From Climacium dendroides (Eukaryota > Streptophyta > Bryopsida > Hypnales > Climaciaceae): a DNA stretch of 64,000 nt. Location: the NCBI GenBank assembly GCA_950106755.1, contig OX467090.1:15251489-15315488 (forward strand). Reading direction: 5' to 3'. The notes beneath the pieces were generated by a model. That model had not been told where the DNA came from. It did not search any database and saw only the letters and a list, made by a program, of their open reading frames with translations. A program made the translations under genes and the position numbers. Shown in pieces: positions 37,887-46,306 of this stretch. Within the stretch, counting starts at the first letter, position 1, and every line of letters starts with the position of its first letter.

Positions 37887-38126
37887 TTGGAGCATTTGAG
37901 TGTGCATTGGAGAGGTTTGGACTCATTAGGGTCTGATTCGAGTGTATTGGAGCATTTGAGTGCACGTAGGAGAGTTTTGGACTCATTAGGGTTTGATTTG
38001 AGAATATTGGAGCACTTGAGTGTGCATTGGAGAGACTTGGACCACTTGGGGTCTAATTTGAGTGTTTTGGAGCACTTAAGTGTGCATTGGAGAGATTTCG
38101 GCCATTTGGGGTCTAAAGTGAGAATA
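37887..38126 (+). repeat. Leader tandem repeat of copy 1, 4 x 60 bp
   Basis: TTGGAGCA(T/C)TTGAGTG recurs at 37887, 37947, 38007 and 38067, with a degenerate fifth start at 38127. Each unit contains a GCATTGGAGAG(A/G) motif and an (A/C)(A/T)TTxGGGTCT motif. The array fills the leader between the primer-binding site and the gag ATG. It reads as a 20-residue periodic peptide in one frame, but that frame opens at GTG and is probably not translated. Confidence 0.85.
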
Positions 38127-38197
38127 TTGGGCCATTAAGGATCTGATTGGAGTGATTTGAGTCACTTAGGCTTCCATTGGAGTGGGAGACCTAAACC

Positions 38198-41100
38198 ATG
38201 GCCACTAGTGATGGAGATGGCGTGAGGGTCATCGACAAGTTCAATGGAGACAACTTTGGACTATGGAAGTTCAAAATGGAGATGATCTTGGCCGAAAAGG
38301 ACTTGTGGGAGATTGTAGAAGGCACGGAGGAGGTACCTACATCTGATGCGGATGTGAAAGTCAAGAAGTCCTATGAGAGAAGGGTCAAGAAGGCCTTCTC
38401 CATGATTGCTTGCAATCTTGTGGATAGGCAACTTGCACATGTGCGAGCATGCAAGGGACCCGCGGAAGCATGGAAGGTGCTTTGCAACATCCATGAGACC
38501 AAGAGCTTGTCCAACATGCTCTTCATTCGACGCAAATTCTTCACGTGCAAGATGCAAGAGAACGAGGACATGTTGGACCACATCAACAAGGTGAAGGCGT
38601 TGGCAGACCAACTTGCTTGTTTGGAGGTTCCTGTCACGGATGGTGACATTGTTATGACTTTGCTTGATAGCTTGCCACCTTCTTATGAGTATCTCATCAC
38701 GGCGTTGGAGACAAGACCTATGGAGGAGCTCACTCTTGACTTCATCACGGCAAGGTTGATGCATGAGGTGTCCAAGAGGAAGGAGAATGAGCCCCAAGAA
38801 GGAGGGGCAGCACTCTACTCGCGGTATGGCCAAGGGGGGAGCTCACAACCACGCAAGGAGACACGCACATGCTACAATTGTGGTAAGCCCGGCCACCTTG
38901 CACGGTTTTGTAGGTTGCCCAAGAAGGAGAGTGTAAACAAGGCAAGTGTGAAGGAAGTGGAGGAGGACTTTGCATTTGCGGCCAATGAAGGATTTGACAA
39001 CACCGACATGTTCACATGGATTGTTGACTCGGGCGCAACACAACACATGACTTCACATAGGCAAGCATTTCTCACTTATGCTCCCATAAGCAATCGCAAA
39101 GTGTACTTGGGGGACAACAACATGGTGGATGCAATTGGCATGGGGTGTATCGTGGTGGAGGTAGAGGTGAAGGGTCAAGTGAGGACCATTCGCATTCAAG
39201 ATGCGTTGCATGTGCCCAAGTTGCATGCCAACTTGCTCTCGGTGAGCAAGTTGGTGTCACAAGATTTGAAGGTGCAATTCAACAACAAGGGGTGCGTTTT
39301 GGGTGCACCCAATGGAGAGATGATTGTGACAGCATCAAAAGAGGGCAATTTGTATCATTTGAGGTTCAAGAGCGTGAATGGCACAAGCAAGGCATGTTTG
39401 GCGCAAGGTGCAGTCCACCAACACTCATTGGAGCTATGGCACAAGAGATTGGGCCACCTCAATGAGAAGAGTGTGAAGAGCCTTCAAAGCATGGTGGGAG
39501 GCATGCAAGTGGAGAAGGGCTCTTGCGATTTGAAGTGTGAAGCTTGCATTGAAGGCAAGCAAGCAAGGCAACCATTTCCAAGCGATGGAGGGACAAGAGC
39601 AACCAAGGTGTTGGAGATTGTGCACTCCGATGTGTGTGGCCCCATGAAGACCACCTCTATGGGTGGTGCAAGGTATTTTTTGACCTTCATTGATGATTTT
39701 TCAAGGAAGATATGGGTGTTCATGCTCAAGTGCAAGAGTGAGGTGTTTGAGAAGTTCAAAGCATGGAAGGCACTTGTGGAAAATGAGTCGGGGCATAAGG
39801 TGAAGGTGTTGAGGTCGGATAATGGTGGGGAATACATGTCCAAGGCCTTGGAGGCTTTTATGAGAGAGCATGGTATTCAACACCAAACTTCAGCCCCTTA
39901 CACTCCGCAACAAAATGGTGTGGCGGAGCGTGCTAATCGCACACTAATGGAGATGGCTCGGTCCATGGTCCATGCCCAAGGCCTCACGTATGATCTTTGG
40001 GCGGAGGCGGTATCAAATGCGGCATACACACGCAATAGGTGCCCTACAAATGCAATAGCTTCGATGACACCACAAGAAGCATGGAGTGGAAAGAGGCCCA
40101 ACATTGGGCACATGCGCATCTTTGGATGCGTTGCATATGCCTTGGATTTGAGTCCCAAACGCTCCAAGCTTGATGTCAAGGGCATCAAGTGTTTGCTTAT
40201 GGGATATTGTGAGGGCTCCAAGGCGTATAGACTCATGTGTTTGGAGACCAAGAAGATCATCAAGAGTCGCGATGTCTCATTTGTAGAAGACAAGCAAGGG
40301 GACACCAATGCTTTGGAGATATGTCCAAGTGGGAGCAAAGAGGAACCAAAGATTGAGGTGGACAAATCTCCAAGCATGCCCAAGGATGATGAGGACCATG
40401 ATGAGACACCACCGACACCTAAGGAGAAGAGTTGTCCATCTCCGAGCTCTCCACCAATTGAAGACGAGGAGGAAGATGCCTCCAAGGAGCCAAGATATCC
40501 TACGAGGGAGAGGAGGCCGCTTGGAGAATGGTGGAAGAACCACATCTTCCCTCAAGAGCAAGTGGAGCATGCCAATGTGGCGTGTGTAGAAGATCCACGC
40601 AACATGGGTGAAGCCATGAAGAGCTTGGATGCAAGCAAGTGGGAGCAAGCTATGAAAGAGGAGTATACTTCACTTATGGCCAAAGGTACATGGGAACTTT
40701 CTCCTCTTCCTCGTGATCGTACAAGTGTGGGATGCAAGTGGGTGTTTTGCACCAAGAGAGATGCATCCGGCAACATTGTGCGTTATAAGGCAAGATTGGT
40801 AGCCAAGGGGTATTCACAAGTTGAAGGGGTGGACTTTAATGAGACTTTTGCTCCCGTGGCCAAGTTTTGCACCATTCGATGCATGGCGAGTATTGGGGCT
40901 ACCATGGATTTGGAAATGCACCAAATGGATGTCATCACAGCGTTTCTCAATCCTGGGCTTGAAGAAGTGATCTACATGGACCAGCCTAAGGGCTTTGTCC
41001 AAGAAGGCCGTGAGTACCTCAAGTGCAAGCTCAAGAAGGCCATCTATGGGTTGAGGCAATCGGGAAGAGCATGGTACATGGATGTGGATGCATTGTTTGC

Positions 41101-42187
41101 AAGGGAGGGCTACAAAAGGAGTCATGCAGACCACTCTCTCTACATCAAGCAAACAAGTACGTATTTGGTGATTGTGATTGTGTATGTAGATGACTTGATC
41201 ATCATGACCAACACAATGAGCAAGATGGTGGAAGTGAAGGCCATGTTGAAGAGTCAATATGACATGAGCGACCTTGGTGAGTTACACTATTGTCTTGGAG
41301 TGGAGTTCATAAGGAACCGGGCGGCCCGCACCATCACCATGAGCCAAGGCAAGTACATTGAGGGCGTGTTGAAGCGATTCAATATGGAGGGATGCAAATC
41401 CGTTGGTACACCTCTTGATGTAAAGGAGAAGATGCCCAAGCTCACGGATGAAGAGTATGAAGGTGTAAAGGCTGAAATGCAAGATGTGCCTTACAAAGCT
41501 GCGGTGGGGAGCTTGATGTATGCTATGGTGGCCACAAGACCCGACCTTGCATTTGCCATGAGTGTGGTGAGTCAACACATGGCCAAAAGCGGCCCAAGGC
41601 ATTGGACAACAGTGAAGAGGGTCATGCGATACCTCCAAGGAACTTTGGATGCCAAGTTGGTACTTGGCGGCCAGAGCCTAGCATTAGTGGGTTTTTGTGA
41701 TGCAGATTGGGCCGGAGATGCAACGGATAGGAGGTCGACCACAGGCTATGTGTTTATACTTGGAGGTGGTGCCATTTCATGGAATTCCAAGAAACAACCC
41801 ACCATTGCATTGTCTACCACCGAGGCGGAGTACATGGCCATTAGCCAATGCACAAGAGAGGCCATATGGCTAAGGCAACTCATGAGTGATGTGGGATTGG
41901 AGCAAGGGAAGAGCACACGCATCATGTGTGACAATCAAGGCGCCATTGCCTTGGTGAAGAATCCCATCCATCACTCTCGGAGCAAACACATTGACATACA
42001 ACACCATTTCATTCGTGAGAAGGTTGAAGAAGATGTGATTGAGATGAAGTACATTTCCACGGAGCGCATGGTGGCCGATGTGCTTACAAAGGCACTTGGC
42101 AAACCCCGACATGAAGTTCTTCGCAAGGAGATGGGTTTGACATTGTTTGGCAACAAACAAAGTGGGAGTGTTGAAGAAAGTGAGTAG
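38198..42187 (+). CDS. Copia gag-pol polyprotein, copy 1 (1329 aa, intact)
   Basis: Single open frame from an ATG in good context (AACCATGG) to a TAG that lies 19 bp inside the 3' LTR. In order: a plant copia-type GAG domain (about 1-210), a CCHC zinc knuckle (C225-C238, CYNCGKPGHLARFC), aspartic protease DSGA at D277, integrase zinc site H415/H420/C447/C450, and the integrase triad D478, D541 and E577 with 35 residues between the last two. Reverse transcriptase runs from KWVF at 847, with the YVDD site at 996-999. RNase H has D1168, E1209, D1245 and D1294. All key residues are present, so the element looks able to move by itself. It makes the particle protein and the enzymes for cDNA synthesis and insertion. 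GAG and POL share one frame with no visible frameshift site, so their ratio must be set in another way. Confidence 0.95.
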   Translation: MATSDGDGVRVIDKFNGDNFGLWKFKMEMILAEKDLWEIVEGTEEVPTSDADVKVKKSYERRVKKAFSMIACNLVDRQLAHVRACKGPAEAWKVLCNIHETKSLSNMLFIRRKFFTCKMQENEDMLDHINKVKALADQLACLEVPVTDGDIVMTLLDSLPPSYEYLITALETRPMEELTLDFITARLMHEVSKRKENEPQEGGAALYSRYGQGGSSQPRKETRTCYNCGKPGHLARFCRLPKKESVNKASVKEVEEDFAFAANEGFDNTDMFTWIVDSGATQHMTSHRQAFLTYAPISNRKVYLGDNNMVDAIGMGCIVVEVEVKGQVRTIRIQDALHVPKLHANLLSVSKLVSQDLKVQFNNKGCVLGAPNGEMIVTASKEGNLYHLRFKSVNGTSKACLAQGAVHQHSLELWHKRLGHLNEKSVKSLQSMVGGMQVEKGSCDLKCEACIEGKQARQPFPSDGGTRATKVLEIVHSDVCGPMKTTSMGGARYFLTFIDDFSRKIWVFMLKCKSEVFEKFKAWKALVENESGHKVKVLRSDNGGEYMSKALEAFMREHGIQHQTSAPYTPQQNGVAERANRTLMEMARSMVHAQGLTYDLWAEAVSNAAYTRNRCPTNAIASMTPQEAWSGKRPNIGHMRIFGCVAYALDLSPKRSKLDVKGIKCLLMGYCEGSKAYRLMCLETKKIIKSRDVSFVEDKQGDTNALEICPSGSKEEPKIEVDKSPSMPKDDEDHDETPPTPKEKSCPSPSSPPIEDEEEDASKEPRYPTRERRPLGEWWKNHIFPQEQVEHANVACVEDPRNMGEAMKSLDASKWEQAMKEEYTSLMAKGTWELSPLPRDRTSVGCKWVFCTKRDASGNIVRYKARLVAKGYSQVEGVDFNETFAPVAKFCTIRCMASIGATMDLEMHQMDVITAFLNPGLEEVIYMDQPKGFVQEGREYLKCKLKKAIYGLRQSGRAWYMDVDALFAREGYKRSHADHSLYIKQTSTYLVIVIVYVDDLIIMTNTMSKMVEVKAMLKSQYDMSDLGELHYCLGVEFIRNRAARTITMSQGKYIEGVLKRFNMEGCKSVGTPLDVKEKMPKLTDEEYEGVKAEMQDVPYKAAVGSLMYAMVATRPDLAFAMSVVSQHMAKSGPRHWTTVKRVMRYLQGTLDAKLVLGGQSLALVGFCDADWAGDATDRRSTTGYVFILGGGAISWNSKKQPTIALSTTEAEYMAISQCTREAIWLRQLMSDVGLEQGKSTRIMCDNQGAIALVKNPIHHSRSKHIDIQHHFIREKVEEDVIEMKYISTERMVADVLTKALGKPRHEVLRKEMGLTLFGNKQSGSVEESE
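42159..42168 (+). other. Polypurine tract of copia copy 1
   Basis: AAAGTGGGAG directly precedes the TGTTGA of the 3' LTR. It is the expected site of plus-strand priming and is still inside the gag-pol frame. Confidence 0.75.
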
Positions 42188-42471
42188 ATTGGCATAGAAT
42201 GTTTGTGGGAGCTCTTAGTATGGGCTGACCTTAGTTGTGTGTTGTTTGTAGCCAAAGCAATGGGCTATTAGAGAGGGGCAGCCCTCCTAGTGGTGCCTAT
42301 AGAGAGGGGCAGCCCTCCTAGAGGACCTTTGTCCCATATGGTTAGTCATGGCACTTAGTAGAAGAGTGGTATAAGAGGGCAGCCCCTAGCATGGGCTTGA
42401 CACCCCTTTCTCACACATGTTTGTGTTCCCCTTCATTGGAATATATTGGCTTGGTTTTCTTTCTCTCAATA
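42169..42471 (+). repeat. 3' LTR of copia copy 1
   Basis: Complete 303-bp LTR ending CTCTCAATA, followed at once by host GCAACGGCC. It differs from the 5' LTR at one position noticed by eye. Its first 19 bases encode the last residues and stop of gag-pol. Confidence 0.93.
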
Positions 42472-42619
42472 GCAACGGCCCTCCCTAACCCCAAAAATCA
42501 TCTAATGTCTACATTCATTCATACTCATTTTCATTCATCTATGTTCATCCAATCTCATTTTTCTCCATCTACTTTCATCTATATTCTTCTAAGTTTCATT
42601 TAAATATCATTCAAATGTT
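42472..42619. repeat. 148-bp host duplication, right copy
   Basis: Repeats unit coordinates 2744-2891 immediately after the 3' LTR. Host sequence then continues without a break to 42846. Confidence 0.9.
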
Positions 42620-42846
42620 CACACTAATTGTCCTCCAAGTTTCATTCAAATATCATCCAAATGTTCACACTAATTACACATCATCCATCTATAAATAAGT
42701 TACGCTTTTGTGAGGTGATCTCACACAAATTGGATTTGTTTGACTAGTAAGAATTGAATTGTAAATCTAATGAATACCCAATAGAAATACATTCTAAAAT
42801 TATTGTTTTTATCTAAGTTCTTATGATAATTATGTAAAAGAAGTTT
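42472..42846. repeat. Tandem array unit U6, right part (unit coordinates 2744-3118)
   Basis: Matches the unit up to AAGAAGTTT, then leaves it for non-array DNA (TGTTAACAG where the unit has TGTTAGAAA). No gene. Confidence 0.92.
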
Positions 42847-42858
42847 GTTAACAGTTTG

Positions 42859-43086
42859 TTTGTTAACAGTTATCATGTGGTCATTGTTGTTTCATGGGTT
42901 CGCATGTTAATTACAATTTATTACATCGTTACAATGCATTACTTTGCATTGTTACAATGCAGTTGCAAGTAATGCATTGTAACAATGCGATAACAATGCG
43001 AAGTAATGCATTGTAATGATGCGATAAATTGTAATTAACATGCAAACCCATGAAACAATGATAACCACATGATAACTGTCAACAAA
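42859..43086. mobile_element. Foldback/MITE-like palindromic element (228 bp)
   Basis: The left arm begins TTTGTTAACAGTTATCATG and the right arm ends CATGATAACTGTCAACAAA. The arms stay complementary for about 100 bp each with few mismatches, around a short centre near 42970. Inside the arms the motif TTACAATGCATTAC recurs. There is no coding capacity. A TTG lies on each side (42856-42858 and 43087-43089) and could be a 3-bp target duplication, but this is weak. The family is unknown. Confidence 0.7.
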
Positions 43087-44720
43087 TTGTAGGATCTAAA
43101 CTTTGTAATGTTAAGTTATGGAAAAGACTCCCTCTCAATCTACTTATGCTCACATTCATTTCTTTAACCTCTAAAGGACCAAGGCCTTTTTTCCACCAAA
43201 AAAACATTCAAAACTACCATTTCTATTGCAAAGAGCAAAAACCTTTAAAAATTATCTTTACATATTTAACTATAAGATTTTATACTAAGGTAGTATAAAA
43301 GTATATGGAAGAAATTTCAAAAACTTTGACTATAGAGATTTCAAAATATTTTGGAACTAAAATAAAAGAAACAAGTTATAAGATGTTTTTAAGCTACATT
43401 AGAAGGTTGTTTTAGGCCAATTTCCAATGTTGAGAACCAACCATTATTGGCTAGAATAAAAACTAATAAAATTTTAATAAAATTTTAATTTATTAAATTT
43501 AAAAATAATATAAAAATGATTTGTTATTATTATTTGGTGTGGTTGTTCCTTTGCTATATCAAACTATTGTTGTGGTTGAATTGAGTTTGGAAACATAGTC
43601 TAGAAATGTAGGGGAACTCACAACCCTGTAGAGAAGCTAAATCACATCTAATGTTTTTTGCAACTTGTTTGAATAGATTTTTTTGTTTTAAAATCCTTTT
43701 AAACTAAATTTCTTTTACTACTGATTTTAATTTTCTAAATTTTTATGTTAAATAGTAGAATTGAGAATCTAAAAAAGCATTTAAAGAATAAACACTTAAT
43801 TTTTACTCATTAAAAAATTGTTAAACAAAAATAGGTTCAAGATTGAAGGAAAAACTAAATTGTCAATAGCTCTAAGATGGAATTAAAATACAATAATTCC
43901 AACGATGAGATTGCTCTAGTAAATAGACCTAACCTTGTCTAATCATTTTTTTGGAAAATTGTAAATATTTCATTCACAAATAAATTCAACCAATTATTTT
44001 TTCAAGAAGATGCTTAAATTGCTTGAAAAACTAAGTCTATAACTTTCTCATCACTAGTCTAAATAGAATGAATAAAAGATTCAAATATAGAAAAAAATAT
44101 AAAATTTTAGAAATTTAGAAATTTATTTTGACTTTTAGTGATTTTTTGTGCTACTTACTGACCTTCCTTTTTGGATTATTTGTGCCATAAATTTTTCTTC
44201 CAAGCACCGATTGAAATAAAAATTATATAACTACAAAGTTTTAATAAAACCACGCATTCTCAAAAAGTTTCAAAAACATTCACTAAAAATTGAAACAATA
44301 GGAATCTACCCTGAGCCAAATTGTCCTCCAAGGGGACAAAAAGTCCTTAAAGGGTTAATACAATTTGTATGTGTTCCTTGTAGCATAAATTTACACTCAA
44401 TTATTGTTGCCTTGAAGAAGAAGACTACTTTACCTTAACTTTGGAAGGCCGTTGTGGCCAAAAAGTAGTCAATGGATGTCTTCATTATTTATTGTAAAAA
44501 TAAAGAATGCACCCATTGGTCCAATTGTTAAAGGACTTTGGTTGACTACCTTGGTCATGGAAAGTGGTGTTGTTCAAGGATTGCCCGTGGAAGGATGCTA
44601 AAGATGTTTTGTATCCTTTGGTTGTTCAACTTTGCTTTAAGCATATTAGAGAATGAATGATTTTCATTTGGTTTTTGTGTGCAACTTTGTCCATGCTCCA
44701 GCCACATTGTTGAGTTTATC

Positions 44721-45390
44721 TCCTAAAAGACTAAATGGTGTTCTTTTGGCAACATAACAATTTTGGACAGCTCACTACAAATAGAATTTTTATTTTTTTA
44801 ATTAAAATTTTCACACAACATGTGCCTTAGGATTAACTTTAAAGCCCAACAATTTTCATAACTTTTGATTACATGGTTAAAAAGTTATTGTTTGATATGT
44901 AATTTTCAACAATTGGCAATCCGATAAAAAAAAAACATCTTTAAAAATCGCTTATAAAAAAATAAAAATTTGAAATTGGTTCTAGATTTACTTATACATG
45001 GAAAGTATTGAATCATTCTATTTTGATTAATGAGATAAAAGTTATGAAGAGTTTTAGTTGTGGGTAGTTTGCAAGCAGTTATGAAATCTATACTCTAAAA
45101 TAAACTTTGAAGTCCATTATTTAATTCAATTTTTTATTTTTTTTTGGAAAAAAATTTAAAAAATTAGGGATATATGGTTTATTATGATATTAAAACCATT
45201 AGAATTGTCATTTTTCAATTTCATAAATAAATTGTTAACAATTTAGTATTTTGAAGCATTCTCTACTTTTTACTTTCTATTTTTTTTCTATATGTTGTAC
45301 ATTTCCAAATGATTTGAAATTTTTCAACATACATGTTACAATGTTAGAAAAAAGTGTAGCAAATTGCGGTCAACACTAGTCCAAAGAGAT
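44721..45390 (+). repeat. Diverged relative of the array unit (unit 5888-6525)
   Basis: Order and spacing match the unit, with many substitutions and indels. Shared blocks include TTTTGGCAACATA, CAATTTTGG, AGCTCACTACAAA, CCAACAATTT, CATAACTTTTGA, AAATTTGAAATTG, CTCTAAAATAAACTTTGAAG and CCAAAGAG. It is far less similar than the array units are to each other, so it is an old copy, probably of a dispersed repeat family. Confidence 0.75.
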
Positions 45391-45599
45391 TGCAAAGATT
45401 TGTCAAAATTGTCTCACTCTAGCAATTACATTAAAAAGTAGAGGCAACTAGTTTGATCAATTCTAGTAGGAGCTACAATGAAAAAAAATCCAAGAAGGCA
45501 ACTGAAAATCATACAAAACTAGAGAATCAAATTTAGTCATGAAAAGTGCTTGCAAGGATTCATTTAAAAAAAATTAGTGTTATATTTAAGGCTTCCTAC

Positions 45600-45917
45600 A
45601 TGCAATTGGTGACAACAAGAATTATCAATGATTGTTTGGAGAAAATTGGATCTAAATTAAGTGTAGCTAAAATTATCGAAATAATGGATAGAAGCAAGAT
45701 CATGGTTACAAAAGTATTTATAAACAATTCCAAAAGTAGTATTAAGGCTGTTGATTTTAGATTGCAAATAAGATGCTTACCAAAGCTTTACCATGTTGCA
45801 TTATTTCAAAGAGACATGAATGTAAAGCTTAAGGATTTTGTAGGGGACTATTATTCTATAGACAACAGTTTTGAAATCATATCAAGTCCAAAATCAAAGA
45901 AAAAAGACCTAATTTGA
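45600..45917 (+). CDS. Unrecognised small ORF (105 aa)
   Basis: An ATG-started frame with Lys/Ile-rich composition and no motif that I recognise, ending in a charged KSKKKD tail. The open frame extends upstream to a GTG at 45546. Nothing promoter-like or intron-like was noticed nearby. It could be a fragment of a decayed transposable-element protein or a chance frame in A/T-rich DNA. No function is proposed. Confidence 0.2.
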   Translation: MQLVTTRIINDCLEKIGSKLSVAKIIEIMDRSKIMVTKVFINNSKSSIKAVDFRLQIRCLPKLYHVALFQRDMNVKLKDFVGDYYSIDNSFEIISSPKSKKKDLI

Positions 45918-46270
45918 CTAGAATTGAGTAATAAGAATTTCCAATTTGGTGATGTTGAAGTTGTACAAAGGACAATGGTCCAATTGTATATGGTTCCACA
46001 TTAAGCTAATCTACTTTTAAAGTGACCTTATAAAAGTGGATTGTCTTTTAGGGAAAGCTAAATTCTTTGAAACAATTTCCAATTAATTTTCATAGGAAAA
46101 AAAACATAATTCTAACCTAAGTTGTTTCATATTTTTGGATCTTAAAAGAATTAGTTATGATTTTTTGAAGTTAAACATGAAGGTCACTAAAAGCCTAAAA
46201 TATACAATTATTGGTGCATTGAAAAAGATAAAATGTATTTTTATGTCATGATTACTTTTAAAGCATGGGT

Positions 46271-46306
46271 ACTTTTAGAAGAGGCTACCATACTTTTAGA
46301 AGAGGC
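46271..46306. repeat. Microduplication at the right junction of the non-array segment
   Basis: ACTTTTAGAAGAGGC occurs at 46271-46285 and again at 46292-46306, ending where array sequence (CTTAATGCTTGAG or TTAATGCTTGAG) resumes. Short duplicated filler of this kind is typical of end-joining repair. Confidence 0.7.

Larger units (their letters stand above)
37285..42471 (+). mobile_element. Full-length Ty1/copia LTR retrotransposon, copy 1
   Basis: Two 303-bp LTRs (37285-37587 and 42169-42471) that differ at one visible position (GATTAGCAT versus GATTGGCAT), with termini TGTTGA and TCAATA. Between them lie a primer-binding site next to the 5' LTR, a leader with 60-bp repeats, a single gag-pol frame in the order GAG-protease-integrase-RT-RNaseH (copia order), and a polypurine tract before the 3' LTR. 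The near-identical LTRs and open frame point to a recent insertion. It is markedly richer in G/C than the array around it. No 5-bp target duplication is present; the flanks carry a 148-bp duplication. Confidence 0.95.
42847..46306. other. Non-array segment between U6 and U7 (3460 bp)
   Basis: Very A/T-rich sequence not found elsewhere in the window except for one diverged part. It contains a foldback element at 42859-43086, a stretch related to unit coordinates 5888-6525 at 44721-45390, and an unrecognised ORF at 45600-45917. I see nothing identifiable in 43090-44720 or 45920-46270. The segment links unit coordinate 3118 on its left to coordinate 1739 on its right, so it is more than a simple insertion into one site. 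Confidence 0.8.

Noticed and set aside
37860..38138. 20-residue periodic peptide encoded by the copia leader repeats
   Set aside because: It opens at GTG, has no ATG of its own, and the phase is broken by a half repeat in copy 2; a DNA/RNA repeat is the simpler reading.
38261..42160. Many antisense and shifted frames inside copia copy 1, and their mirror images in copy 2
   Set aside because: They lie wholly within the gag-pol gene, have low-complexity His/Ser/Leu-rich composition and arise from the codon bias of the sense frame.
37285..42471. Copia copy 1 as an element with a truncated 3' LTR
   Set aside because: Both LTRs are 303 bp and stop at TCAATA, the 5' LTR is followed directly by a credible primer-binding site, and the ends form a TGTTGA/TCAATA inverted pair. 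The LTR is therefore complete, although it ends in TA and not CA.
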